DNA of 47,602 nt from assembly GCF_022179385.1 (NCBI RefSeq), contig NZ_BPQS01000040.1, forward strand, positions 1 to 47,602. Direction: 5' to 3'. Below are positions 16,234 to 24,727 of this stretch, piece after piece. Position 1 is the stretch's first letter. Each line of letters starts with the position of its first letter. The position numbers and the translations under genes are program-made. The notes below the pieces were generated by a model. The model saw only the letters and a list, made by a program, of their open reading frames with translations. It was not told where the DNA came from and searched no databases. The stretch is from Methylobacterium longum (GTDB lineage: Bacteria > Pseudomonadota > Alphaproteobacteria > Rhizobiales > Beijerinckiaceae).

Positions 16234-17613
16234 TCAAGCCGCCCGGGCGAGATCGCCCTCGATCGCGGCGAGCGCCCTCTCCAGAGCCGCGAAGCAGATT
16301 GGATCGAAGGCCGTTCCGATGTCCGCCCGCATGATGCCGAGCGCTTTCTCGAGCGACATGGCCGCCCGGTAGGGCCGGTCGGCGGTCAGGGCGTCGAACA
16401 CATCGGCCACCGACACGACGCGCGTCTCGGGTGCGATCGCATCGCCGCGCAGCCCGCGCGGATACCCCTTGCCGTCCAGCCGCTCATGGTGGCCGCCGCC
16501 GATGCTGGCCATCTCGTGGAACACTGCCGCGCGGATCAAGATGGTCTCGGAGAGGGAGGCGTGATTGCGCATATCGCGCCATTCCGCGTCGTCCAGCTTG
16601 CCGGCCTTGTCGAGGATGGCGTTCGAGACGCCGAGCTTGCCGACATCGTGGAGAAGCGCGGCGCGCTTCAGCCAGCGGCGACGCTCCGGCGTATAGCCGA
16701 GCTCGGCCGCGATCATGTCGGCGTAGACCGCGACCCGCTCCGAGTGGCCGGAGGTGAACGGGCTCTTGGCGTCGATGATCTGAGCGAAGGCCCGGGCGAT
16801 ATCGTCGAGGTAGTCCTCGTCCACGACGATCGGACTGCCGGGCGCCAGCGCGAACACCGCCTCCTCGACCTCGTCCGAGGCAAGGGTCTCCCAGAAGCCG
16901 GGTTCGGCCGCGACCGACTCGAAGCAAGCGACGACCTGAGGATCGAACCACGTTCCCGCGCGCGCGCGCGCCTCGGCGATCGCGGCCGCGGGGCCGGCCG
17001 CGGTGTGGAAGACGTCCACCACCTGGGCCAGAAGCGCCACGCGGGCGTAGAGCGGGATCGCGGGCCCGGCGAGGTGGTCCGGTCGCCCGCTGCCGTTCCA
17101 GTGCTCGTCCAGCGCGTGGATGGCCTCGCAGACGCTCGCCGGGAAACGAAGCTGGCGGGCGATCTGGGCACCGCGCTGACAACGCGTCTGGATGAGGTCG
17201 TCGACGATCGCGCCGCCGTTCTGCAGGATGTTGAGCACCGCCCGGAAGCGTTCCGCGAGGCCTGCCTTGAGACCCGTGTGGGAGAAGACGAAGCCCAGTA
17301 CCTTGGGCAGGCTGTCGCTCACCGTCTTGAAGTCGCGCTTGAAGCTGAGATCGTCGGACAGGTAGAGCTCGCAGATACGCGCGGCGTTGCTGGAACACCC
17401 GAGGTCCTTCAGCATCACCGTGTGGTAGAGTTCCCAGAGCTGCAGGTCGCGCAAACCCATCGCCCGGCCCACGTGGAAGCCGATCCAGGTCGCCCGCACG
17501 CAATGCCCGACGGGCTGACCTTCCGTCAGGTCGAGGGCGTGGCTCAGAGCCCCGAGGACTTCCGATAGCTGGACCGTCCTGGCTTCTTCGCTCCGGCCCG
17601 TCACGGTCTGCAT
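16234..17613 (-). CDS. HD-GYP c-di-GMP phosphodiesterase with a degenerate first HD module
   Basis: A 459-residue cytoplasmic protein. The C-terminal half is an intact HD-GYP domain that hydrolyses c-di-GMP: HDVGK (residues 322-326), HHE (375-377) and the DGKGYP signature (380-385), followed by the VVSVADVFDALTADRPY strip. The N-terminal half (about residues 15-210) repeats the fold in altered form: the HD pair is replaced by KD (69-70) in HTVMLKDLGCSSNA, and EHWNGSGRPDHL (170-181) stands where HHE...DGxGYP would be. It is therefore a tandem protein with one active and one probably regulatory module. No membrane helix or receiver domain. It is transcribed alone. Confidence 0.92.
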   Translation of the reverse strand: MQTVTGRSEEARTVQLSEVLGALSHALDLTEGQPVGHCVRATWIGFHVGRAMGLRDLQLWELYHTVMLKDLGCSSNAARICELYLSDDLSFKRDFKTVSDSLPKVLGFVFSHTGLKAGLAERFRAVLNILQNGGAIVDDLIQTRCQRGAQIARQLRFPASVCEAIHALDEHWNGSGRPDHLAGPAIPLYARVALLAQVVDVFHTAAGPAAAIAEARARAGTWFDPQVVACFESVAAEPGFWETLASDEVEEAVFALAPGSPIVVDEDYLDDIARAFAQIIDAKSPFTSGHSERVAVYADMIAAELGYTPERRRWLKRAALLHDVGKLGVSNAILDKAGKLDDAEWRDMRNHASLSETILIRAAVFHEMASIGGGHHERLDGKGYPRGLRGDAIAPETRVVSVADVFDALTADRPYRAAMSLEKALGIMRADIGTAFDPICFAALERALAAIEGDLARAA

Positions 17614-17927
17614 CGTTCCCGCCCGTCTCTTGCCCTATAGGCCTCAATAGGCGGCAAGACTGCCGATAGAAGCTGATTAAAACGTTGCGCCGCGGGCGTG
17701 TTCGAGCGGGCGGGACGCCCGGCAGGACGATCCGCGTGTCGGCTTCTCCGGCATCCGGACGGACGTCGAGGCTGCGATCGACCGCGATCGAACAGCACCT
17801 CTTCGCCCATCTGGCTCCCCGCGCCTCGTCGGCATCGACGGGGACGGCCTCTGCGCTGGCCATCCTGCCGTCGGGTCGGCCAAGGGCGTTCTCCCGATCC
17901 GTGCCTCAGAAATCTCGCGCGGGCCAC
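17614..17927. other. Divergent intergenic region, HD-GYP gene and NemR-like gene
   Basis: About 310 bases holding the promoters of the two divergent genes. The part next to the HD-GYP gene (17640-17690) is AT-richer than its surroundings. No further gene is supported. Confidence 0.4.
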
Positions 17928-17942
17928 TAGACGACCGGTCTA
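17928..17942. promoter_or_regulatory. Operator 1 of the NemR-like repressor
   Basis: TAGACGACCGGTCTA: five-base arms TAGAC/GTCTA around five bases. It ends 20 bases before the repressor's ATG, fitting autorepression. It is 14/15 identical to the site at 18609-18623. Confidence 0.8.
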
Positions 17943-17962
17943 ATCGTTCCTATGTCAGCGTC

Positions 17963-18565
17963 ATGGCAAGCGTCAGCGGCAACATCGACACGAGGCAAGG
18001 CATCCTCGACACCGCCCACCGTATCGTGGGCGCGAAGGGGTTCTCGGGCGTCGGCCTCAACGAGATCCTCGCCGCGGCCGGTGTCCCGAAGGGCTCGTTC
18101 TACCACTACTTCGGCTCGAAGGAGGCCTTCGGCGAAGCTCTCCTGGCCGATTACTTCGAGGCGTATCTCGCTGACATCGACGTCACCCTCGCCGAGACCG
18201 GCTTGAACCACGCCGAGCGCCTGATGAATTACTGGGGCAAGTGGCAGGCGACACAGGGCAGCATCGACTACCAGCGCAAGTGCCTCGCGGTGAAGCTCGC
18301 TGCGGAAGTCTCGGACCTGTCCGAGCCCATGCGGCTGGCGCTCAAGGCGGGCACGGCCGGGATCATCGACCGTGTGACCGGGGCCATCGAGGCAGGCATC
18401 GCCGAGGGGTCGCTCCGGATCGACGGCGAGCCTCGTGCAACGGCCGAGACGCTGTACCACCTGTGGCTCGGCGCGAGCCTCATGGCGAAGATCGAACGCA
18501 CCGACGTGCCGTTCCACGCCGCGATGAAGACGACGCGGCGCATCCTGAATCGGCAACAGGCCTGA
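17963..18565 (+). CDS. NemR-like TetR-family electrophile-sensing repressor
   Basis: A 200-residue TetR regulator. The N-terminal helix-turn-helix includes GVGLNEILAAAGVPKGSFYHYFGSKEAFGEALL split across residues 28-60. The ligand domain contains CLAVKLAAEVSDLSEPMR, which closely follows E. coli NemR (CLTVKLSAEVCDLSEDMR). The cysteine at residue 107 matches NemR Cys106, the sensor of HOCl and reactive carbonyls. Copies of one operator precede this gene and the next transcription unit, so it likely represses both. The unit ahead includes a DJ-1/PfpI protein, consistent with a glyoxal or quinone stress response. Confidence 0.88.
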   Translation: MASVSGNIDTRQGILDTAHRIVGAKGFSGVGLNEILAAAGVPKGSFYHYFGSKEAFGEALLADYFEAYLADIDVTLAETGLNHAERLMNYWGKWQATQGSIDYQRKCLAVKLAAEVSDLSEPMRLALKAGTAGIIDRVTGAIEAGIAEGSLRIDGEPRATAETLYHLWLGASLMAKIERTDVPFHAAMKTTRRILNRQQA

Positions 18566-18608
18566 CCTGCGTGGCAATCGCAACGCCCGACTCGTCAAGC
18601 TCACATTG

Positions 18609-18623
18609 TAGACGACCAGTCTA
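18609..18623. promoter_or_regulatory. Operator 2 of the NemR-like repressor
   Basis: TAGACGACCAGTCTA, with the same TAGAC/GTCTA arms as operator 1 and one base different in the spacer. It lies 27 bases before the ATG at 18650, where it would cover or flank the promoter of the small ORF and DJ-1-like gene. Confidence 0.8.
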
Positions 18624-18649
18624 CTCAAGACCGAACAGAGGAGCAAACC

Positions 18650-18898
18650 ATGACACCGCGAACCGCATATCCCGTCGCCCCCTACCTGCTGCTCGCCGAA
18701 CTCGGGGCCGCCTTATTCGGCGGCACGGCGGCCTCCGCCGAGGAGCGCATCACCCTGGAGGTCATCGGGGCGGTCCGGATGGCGGCTGACCCGGATGTCC
18801 GCCGCGCCGACGGCGCCCATCAGAGAGCCGAAATCCCGCCGGCCCGCGAGACGGCTGCCGATCACGCCGATGCCTGGATATCCTCGCACCACAACTGA
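18650..18898 (+). CDS. Small exported ORF in the NemR-like regulon, possibly degraded
   Basis: An 82-residue ORF directly after operator 2, with GAGGAG nine bases before its ATG. The start MTPRTAYPVAPYLLLAELGA continues into ALFGGTAASA, a plausible signal peptide. The remaining 48 residues are polar, without cysteines, and end abruptly (WISSHHN). The good ribosome site and signal peptide argue for translation. The poor quality of the mature part suggests a shortened or decayed gene. No family recognised. Confidence 0.45.
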   Translation: MTPRTAYPVAPYLLLAELGAALFGGTAASAEERITLEVIGAVRMAADPDVRRADGAHQRAEIPPARETAADHADAWISSHHN

Positions 18899-18978
18899 CA
18901 CGCCGGCGGGCGCAGGCGCGGCTGTTCGAGCCGTCTTTCCCATAACCTTCACCCACCCTCTGACCGCGGAGAACGACG

Positions 18979-19662
18979 ATGAAGATCCTGATGGTGCTGA
19001 CCTCTCACGACCAGCTCGGCGATACCGGCCGCAAGACCGGCTTCTGGCTGGAGGAACTCGCCGCGCCCTATTACGTGTTCAAGGATGCCGGCGCCGAAAT
19101 CGTCCTGGCATCGCCCAGGGGTGGCCGTCCGCCGCTCGACCCCAAGAGCAACGAGCCCGGCTTCCAGACCGACCTGACCCGCCGCTTCGAAGCCGATAGC
19201 GAAGCCAATGCCGTCCTGTCGAACACGGTCCGCCTCGACGGCGTCACCCACGAGGGCTTCGACGCGGTCTTCTACCCCGGTGGGCACGGTCCGCTGTGGG
19301 ACCTCGCCGAGGACCCCGCCTCGGTGCGGCTCATCCAGAACACCTTCAAGGCCGGCAAGCCGGTGACCTTGGTCTGCCACGCCCCCGGCGTGCTGCGCCA
19401 TGTGAAGGCGCCCGACGGCAAGCCGCTGGTCGAGGGCAAGGCTGTCACCGGCTTCACCAATACCGAGGAGGAGGCAGTCGGCCTGACCCAGGTGGTCCCC
19501 TTCCTGGTCGAGGACGCGCTCAAGCGGAACGGCGGCGCGTTCTCCAAGGCGGGCGACTGGGAGCCGTACGTCGTCGCCGACGGCCTGCTGATCACCGGGC
19601 AGAACCCGGCCTCGTCCGGACCGGCGGCCGAGCGCCTTCTGGCTCTCTTCCGCAAGGGATGA
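18979..19662 (+). CDS. DJ-1/PfpI family protein, glyoxalase III-like
   Basis: A 227-residue class I glutamine-amidotransferase-like protein of the DJ-1/Hsp31 group. The nucleophile elbow LVCHAPGVL carries Cys133 followed by His134. GFWLEELAAPYYVFKDAG supplies the conserved Glu (residue 25 or 26) used with the cysteine. Further landmarks: VVLASPRGG-type strand (IVLASPRGGRPPLDP) and DAVFYPGGHGPLWDLA. Relatives convert methylglyoxal to lactate without glutathione or act as deglycases/chaperones. GGAG lies seven bases before the ATG. The upstream NemR-like operator supports a carbonyl-stress role. ThiJ-like hydrolase activity on another substrate is possible. Confidence 0.9.
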   Translation: MKILMVLTSHDQLGDTGRKTGFWLEELAAPYYVFKDAGAEIVLASPRGGRPPLDPKSNEPGFQTDLTRRFEADSEANAVLSNTVRLDGVTHEGFDAVFYPGGHGPLWDLAEDPASVRLIQNTFKAGKPVTLVCHAPGVLRHVKAPDGKPLVEGKAVTGFTNTEEEAVGLTQVVPFLVEDALKRNGGAFSKAGDWEPYVVADGLLITGQNPASSGPAAERLLALFRKG

Positions 19663-19742
19663 CTGCCGGGGGCGGTCAACCCGCGCGCCTGACGATCCCG
19701 GTCTTCGCGGAGGGCGACCGCATCAACTTGCTGGTTTCCGGC

Positions 19743-19781
19743 GGCGTCGCTGTCCCTGCTCCCGACGCAGGCAGCGACGCC
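19743..19781. terminator. Strong hairpin between convergent genes
   Basis: GGCGTCGCTG (19743-19752) pairs exactly with CAGCGACGCC (19772-19781), and inside it CCTGC (19755-19759) pairs with GCAGG (19767-19771), giving a 15-bp stem with a two-base bulge and a seven-base loop. It lies 80 bases after the DJ-1-like gene and 192 bases beyond the convergent TetR stop. It lacks a T run, as is common in high-GC genomes. Confidence 0.65.
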
Positions 19782-19799
19782 ATAAGACGGATTGTTGGG

Positions 19800-19821
19800 G
19801 TGGCTGGTCAGCGCCAGCCAC
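19800..19821. terminator. Second hairpin in the same convergent gap
   Basis: GTGGCTGG (19800-19807) and CCAGCCAC (19814-19821) are perfect complements around six bases. It follows the first hairpin by 18 bases. Together they likely form a bidirectional transcription barrier. The rest of 19663-19972 holds no gene. Confidence 0.5.
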
Positions 19822-19972
19822 GTCTGAGCGGGGTCGGATGCGGGACATCCGGCCCTTGACCCTGGGCCGAGGTCCATCCCTGCTCCGAACGAGCATGGCC
19901 CTCGGCTCGACGGGGCCCTTCGCGCCCCGGTGACGGTGAACCGACCGCCCCGACCGCACGGGAAACCGAACT

Positions 19973-20536
19973 CTACGCCGGCAGGAGGCCCGAGGCGCGG
20001 TAGCTCTCGATCAAGGTGTCGAACTGCGACAGGTCCGAGCGGCTCCTGGCGTAGAGTTGGGCGCCGGATACGGCGGCAAAGATGGCCCCGGCCCGGGCCT
20101 CGCTGTCCTCGGGCTTTGCCGTCCCCGCCATGACCAGCACCTTGGCGAGCCAGGCGATGTTGACGTCGGCGAAGCCCAGCGCCTCTCGTTGCACGGACTC
20201 CGGCAGGTTGGCGTACTCGGCCGACATGAAGCTGCACAGGCAGAGCCTGTTCCCGTCCTCGAGCGACCGGCGGAAAGTGCCCGGATAGAGCCGCAGGCAT
20301 TGGAGCGGGTCCGAGGTCTCGGCCAGCATCGCATCGAGTTCGGCCGCGGTGTCCTCCCAGTAGCGCCGCGCCACGGCCGCGCCGAGGTCCGCCTTGCTGG
20401 CGAAGTGATGGTAGATGCTCGCCGCCTTGATGCCGACCTCGGCGGCGAGATCGCGGTAGCTCAGCCCGCCGTAGCCGTGCGCCTGCGCGGTCTTCCTGGC
20501 GGCCGCCAGGATCGTCTCCTTCGCGCTCGTGCTCAC
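19973..20536 (-). CDS. TetR-family repressor, divergent from the amidase
   Basis: A 187-residue TetR regulator. The DNA-binding part contains GLSYRDLAAEVGIKAASIYHHFASKADLGAAV, the standard TetR helix-turn-helix. The ligand domain (residues 60-187) resembles the TetR_C_33-like AcrR group, with LCSFMSAEYANLPESVQREA. Start is GTG with a GAGG-rich site upstream. Two dyads sharing the arms CCTAAC/GGTAGG lie between it and the divergent amidase gene, so autoregulation and control of the amidase are likely. The inducer is unknown. Confidence 0.88.
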   Translation of the reverse strand: MSTSAKETILAAARKTAQAHGYGGLSYRDLAAEVGIKAASIYHHFASKADLGAAVARRYWEDTAAELDAMLAETSDPLQCLRLYPGTFRRSLEDGNRLCLCSFMSAEYANLPESVQREALGFADVNIAWLAKVLVMAGTAKPEDSEARAGAIFAAVSGAQLYARSRSDLSQFDTLIESYRASGLLPA

Positions 20537-20556
20537 CTCTGCCTCCAGCTGCCAAA

Positions 20557-20576
20557 CCTACCAACCGTTAGTTAGG
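20557..20576. promoter_or_regulatory. Probable TetR operator, proximal to the repressor
   Basis: Read on the minus strand this is CCTAACTAACGGTTGGTAGG, with arms CCTAAC/GGTAGG around eight bases. It ends about 20 bases before the TetR start codon. The same arms recur at 20615-20630. Confidence 0.6.
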
Positions 20577-20614
20577 CCTTGACGGGCGGGAAATCCAGTC
20601 CTAGCTCTCGACTG

Positions 20615-20630
20615 CCTAACGACAGGTAGG
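20615..20630. promoter_or_regulatory. Probable TetR operator, proximal to the amidase
   Basis: CCTAACGACAGGTAGG has the same arms CCTAAC/GGTAGG as the other site but in the opposite orientation and with a four-base spacer. It ends nine bases before the amidase ATG, a position that would block initiation. GGTAGG may also serve as ribosome site. Confidence 0.6.
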
Positions 20631-20639
20631 TACACCATC

Positions 20640-22047
20640 ATGGCTCAGGACATCCTCTTCACCGATGCCACCGGACTGGCCGCGCTGATCCGGAGCAAGC
20701 AGCTGTCGCCCGTCGAGGTCGTCAAAGCCCATCTCGACCGCATCGAAGCCGTTGATCCTCAGGTCAACGCCATCGTCATCGTCGCCGAGGGAGCGCTGGC
20801 CGCCGCGAGACAGGCCGAGGCGGCGGTCATGGCCGGCGGGGAACTCGGCCCCCTGCACGGTGTGCCGTTCACCGTGAAGGACTCCATCGACACCGAGGGT
20901 GTGCCGACCCAGCGCGGCTCGCCCATCTTCAAGGGCCGGGTGCCGGCTGCCGACGCCACCAGCGTCGCCCGCCTGAGGACGGCCGGCGGCATCCTGCTCG
21001 CCAAGACGAACCTTCCCGAGTTCTCCTACTGGATCGAGAGCGACAACCTGCTCTCCGGCCGATCGAATAACCCCTGGGACCTCGACCGCACGCCGGGTGG
21101 CTCCAGCGGCGGCGAGTCGGCGGCCATCGCGGCGGGCATGTCGCCGCTCGGCCTTGGCACCGACCTCGCCATCTCTGTGCGCGGTCCGGCCGCGCAGACC
21201 GGCATCGCCGCGCTGAAGGCCACCCACGGTCGCATCCCGATGACCGGCATATGGCCGCGCGCGCCCCGCCGCTTCTGGCACGTCGGCCCGATGGCGCGCT
21301 CGATCCGCGACCTCGCGCTCGCCTTCTCACAACTCGCCGGTCCCGACGGGCAGGACGCCTTCGCCACGAGCGCCGTCTCGTTCAACGCGGGCATTGGTGC
21401 CGCGCCGGACCGCCCACTCAGGATCGGCTGGATGGTCGGGCCGGGCTTCGGACCCATCGACACGCAGGTCGTCGCGACCCTGCGCGCGGCGGCCGAGGCC
21501 TTCAAGGGTGAGGGGCACTTCGTGGAAGAGGTGCGCATTGCTGCCTTGGAACGCGACTTCGCCCTCGACGTGTTCAACAAGCTCCACGTCATGGAGATGA
21601 AGCCGGCCTTCCGCGAGGCGACGTCTGGACATGAAGACCAGATGTACAAGATGGCCAAGACGATGCTGTCCCTGCCGGACACCTCGGTCGAGGACTACGT
21701 CGCTGGCCTAGCAGGCGGCGGAGCGGCTGCGGGACGGTTACGCAGCCTACTTCCGAAACTTCGACGTGCTGCTGACCCCGGTGCTGCCGGTGCCGGCGCA
21801 CAGGCACGGCATCACCGAACTCGTCGTCAACGGCGAAGTGGTCGACCTCACCTACCTGCAGGGCGCGACCGTACCCCTGAACGTGACGGGTTTGCCGGGG
21901 CTGTCGATGCGGTTCGGAACAAGCCGCGAGGGCCTGCCCATCAACGTGCAACTCGTGGGAAGCTGGCAGGAGGAGATCAAGCTCCTCTATGCCGCCTCGG
22001 TGTTGGAGGGCATCAGCCCGGTCCGCAGCCTGCACCCCAGCGTCTGA
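20640..22047 (+). pseudogene. Amidase-signature enzyme gene broken by a frameshift near 21710
   Basis: The first 357 codons encode an amidase-signature hydrolase: Lys80 in TVKDS, the GGSSGGES loop (Ser155/156) and Ser179 in TDLAISVRGPA form the Lys-cisSer-Ser catalytic set. At about 21709-21712 the frame is lost. The +1 frame resumes with QAAERLRDGYAAYFRNFDVL and runs through the usual C-terminal part (LPINVQLVGSWQEEIKLLYA) to a stop at 22047. Joined, the product would be about 469 residues, a normal length. Read without correction, the first frame continues as nonsense to 22097. Both parts look well conserved, so the lesion is recent or a sequencing error. The gene is divergent from a TetR repressor. 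Confidence 0.85.
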
Positions 22048-22689
22048 AGGGAGGGGACCTCGCCGGGGGCCATTCACCGGGTCCCCGGGACTCCTGAGGT
22101 TTGAGGACGCGCGTTGCGCCGCGCTCTCGGCCCCGGTTCCAGGGCGGCCGCCGTCTTGTGGCCGGATCGTATGCGGTATGCCCCATCGTCCGTCTCTCGC
22201 CGGCCCAGGCCGACGAGGCCAGATGACACCCGAACGGGTCCCGCCACGGTGGGGTCGGCAGAGGCGGTCGTTCCGGATCCGACCCCGGTCGGTCATCCAG
22301 CCGGCCTTCGCAACGCCCCGAACGCCGTCATTCGGCAGCCGTCCGATCCCATCGAAGACGTCGGTCGCTACCAACGGTTTCGGAGGCAGGCGCACGCCAG
22401 GGAATATCACGCCTCCTCGGCCCCTGTGACCTCGCCACAGTGTCGGAAATGCTTTTCCAACACGCGGGCCAGTCTTCGGGGCGGCGGGGTGGGTGACCGT
22501 GGGCCGGGCACGCCGGATTGTTCTGCCATGCCTCTGTGCGGCAAATACTCACCTCGAAAAGGCAGAAAATCTAGCAATCTTCGAACCCGTATGCGGTGCA
22601 AATGAAATTATTGCTTAAACCATTTTTTATAACATACATCAGCGACGCCTTCGTCACGGTTTGCGGACGCCATTCGGTGATGACGTGCG
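22048..22689. other. Intergenic region with AT-rich promoter patch before the GGDEF-EAL gene
   Basis: About 640 bases without a credible gene; overlapping Arg/Pro-rich frames only. GGGGACC/GGTCCCC complements at 22055-22098 could end the amidase transcript. The stretch 22550-22650 is markedly AT-rich (a T6 run at 22623) and probably holds the promoter of the following gene. Confidence 0.45.
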
Positions 22690-24432
22690 ATGATTGAGAT
22701 CACAGCAGATTGTCTTGCGCCGCACGAGGGCGACTTGGATCACCCCGTAACGGAAGTTGCGGGTGCCTTCGGTCTGGCTCGGGCCGCCACCTATGCCTTC
22801 ATCACCAGCGACGAGAGGGGCCGCATTACCTTTGCGAACGCGGCCGCCGCAGCCCTCTTCGGCTACAGTATCGGCGAATTGTTGGGCGCGAACATCGATC
22901 TGATCGTTCCGGAGCGATTCCGTGCCAGCCACGAGGCCGGCATGGCGCGGATGGCCCGCCACGAGCCCTCGCGTCTGTCCGGTCGAACGGTCGAGGTCAT
23001 GGCCCGCCGCCGCGACGGCGGTGAGTTTCCCGCCGAGTTCACGCTCTCGATGTGGCGGGACCGCTCCGGCCTCGGCTTCGGCGCGATCCTGCGGGACATC
23101 TCCGAATGGCGGGCGCGCGACGAGCGTCTGGTCCAGTTGGCCCATCATGACCTCCTGACCGGATTGCCGAACCGCGCCTGCTTCGAGGAGGCGCTCGATG
23201 CCCGGCTGGCGGCCGGAAACGCCGTCGGCGTCCTCATGCTGGACCTCGACGGGTTCAAGGAGGTGAACGACAGTTGGGGGCACAGCACGGGCGATGCGCT
23301 GCTCCAAACCCTGGCGATTCGATTGCCGGCGTGGCTCGGAGCCAATGCGGTCTTGGCGAGGTTCGGTGGCGACGAGTTCGCCGTCATGCTGCCGAACGCG
23401 GGCGACACCCCGACGCTCGCCGCGAGCGCGACGACGCTCCTCGAAGCCTTCGGCGCCCCCCTCCGGGTCGGATGCCACACCTTCCACATCGGAGTCAGCA
23501 TCGGCGGGGCCGTCGGCTCGACGCAGGGCGCTTCCGCGGAGGAGCTCATCGGCAATGCCGACTTGGCCATGTTTCGAGCGAAGCAAGAGGGGAAGCGCCG
23601 ATTTCGCGCCTTCCAGCCCGCGATGCGCAGCGCGCTGCTATCCCGGCTGGCCATGCGAGCCGAGCTGCACGCGGCGGCCCGAGCGGGCGAGTTCGTGCTG
23701 CACTACCAACCGCAGGTCGCTCTCGAGACCGGGCGCATCGTCGGCGCGGAGGCCCTCCTGAGATGGCAACATCCCCAGCGCGGCCTGCTTCTGCCAGGCG
23801 CCTTCCTGTCCCATCTGGAGGATCATCCCCTGGCCCTGGAGGTGGGGCAGTGGGTCGTCGAGGAGGCATGCCGACAGGCCGCACTGTGGCGCGATGCCGG
23901 CCATCCGGTGATGAGGATGGGCGTGAACCTGTTCGCCGCTCAGGTGCGGTCGAGGACGCTCGCGTCGGACGTCGTCGACGCGCTCCGGCGGCACCGGCTG
24001 TCACCCGGGATGCTGGAGCTCGAGATCACTGAGACCATCGTGCTGAGCGTCGACGAGGCCGACCTCGACCAGTTCCGCGACCTCCATCGCCGGGGGGTTG
24101 GTATCGCGTTCGACGATTTCGGCACGGGCTATGCCTCGCTGAGCTCGCTCAAGCGGTTCCCGCTGACGCGCCTCAAGATCGACCGGGGTTTCGTTCGGGA
24201 TTTGATGGCCGAGCGGCACGATGCCGCCGTCGTGCGCGCCATCGTCCAGATCGGGAACGACATAGGCCTCAACATCATCGCGGAGGGCATCGAGACCAAG
24301 GATCAGGAGGCGCGGTTGGTGGAGATGGGTTGCCGGCAGGGGCAGGGCTACCTTTACGGCAAGGCGCTGCCGGCGGCGCAGTTCGCGGATCTCGTCCGGG
24401 CGTCCGGCAGCCTCGAGCGGTTGGCCGGTTGA
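22690..24432 (+). CDS. PAS-GGDEF-EAL bifunctional c-di-GMP enzyme
   Basis: A 580-residue soluble protein. A PAS domain (about residues 30-140; YAFITSDERGRITFANAAAA) precedes a GGDEF domain with intact GGDEF at 226-230 and an EAL domain with EAL at 354-356, plus the EAL-family strings ELEITETIVL, FDDFGTGYASLSSLKRFPL and KIDRGFV. Both active-site sets look complete, so it could make or break c-di-GMP. No RxxD inhibitory site sits five residues before GGDEF. No membrane helix is present. The PAS domain may bind heme, flavin or another small ligand; nothing in the sequence decides which. Transcribed alone. Confidence 0.95.
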   Translation: MIEITADCLAPHEGDLDHPVTEVAGAFGLARAATYAFITSDERGRITFANAAAAALFGYSIGELLGANIDLIVPERFRASHEAGMARMARHEPSRLSGRTVEVMARRRDGGEFPAEFTLSMWRDRSGLGFGAILRDISEWRARDERLVQLAHHDLLTGLPNRACFEEALDARLAAGNAVGVLMLDLDGFKEVNDSWGHSTGDALLQTLAIRLPAWLGANAVLARFGGDEFAVMLPNAGDTPTLAASATTLLEAFGAPLRVGCHTFHIGVSIGGAVGSTQGASAEELIGNADLAMFRAKQEGKRRFRAFQPAMRSALLSRLAMRAELHAAARAGEFVLHYQPQVALETGRIVGAEALLRWQHPQRGLLLPGAFLSHLEDHPLALEVGQWVVEEACRQAALWRDAGHPVMRMGVNLFAAQVRSRTLASDVVDALRRHRLSPGMLELEITETIVLSVDEADLDQFRDLHRRGVGIAFDDFGTGYASLSSLKRFPLTRLKIDRGFVRDLMAERHDAAVVRAIVQIGNDIGLNIIAEGIETKDQEARLVEMGCRQGQGYLYGKALPAAQFADLVRASGSLERLAG

Positions 24433-24561
24433 ACGGGCAGGGCCGGTGACGCGCAAGCGGCGCCCTTACCTCCGCGTTGTCTATCCGGACCGACACCTCC
24501 CGGCTCCGCGGCCCACCGCGATGGATCGCGAGCGGGTGAAACGGCAGCGTCCGCTGTTTCG

Positions 24562-24584
24562 CACTGCTTCGCCGAAGCAGAGTG
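24562..24584. terminator. Hairpin downstream of the GGDEF-EAL gene
   Basis: GCTTCG and CGAAGC pair around a single C, extended by CACT/AGTG with a two-base bulge. It lies 130 bases after the GGDEF-EAL stop and 144 bases beyond the convergent monooxygenase stop, so it may end both transcripts. No T run follows. Confidence 0.45.
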
Positions 24585-24647
24585 TCGCGAATCCACGCGG
24601 ACCGGTCACGCGACTGAGGTAGAAACCCTTCGCGGTGCAGAGCGTCC

Positions 24648-24667
24648 GCACCGTACCGGTACGGTGC
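24648..24667. repeat. 20-bp perfect palindrome in a convergent gap
   Basis: GCACCGTACCGGTACGGTGC is identical on both strands and has no loop. It lies between the 3' ends of two convergent genes, where an operator would be unusual. A cruciform terminator or a non-promoter protein site is possible. Confidence 0.65.
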
Positions 24668-24727
24668 TTCACCGCCATCGCTGCCCGGGCTGGCCGCGTT
24701 CGATTCCAACTCCGGTCCCGAAGGCGG

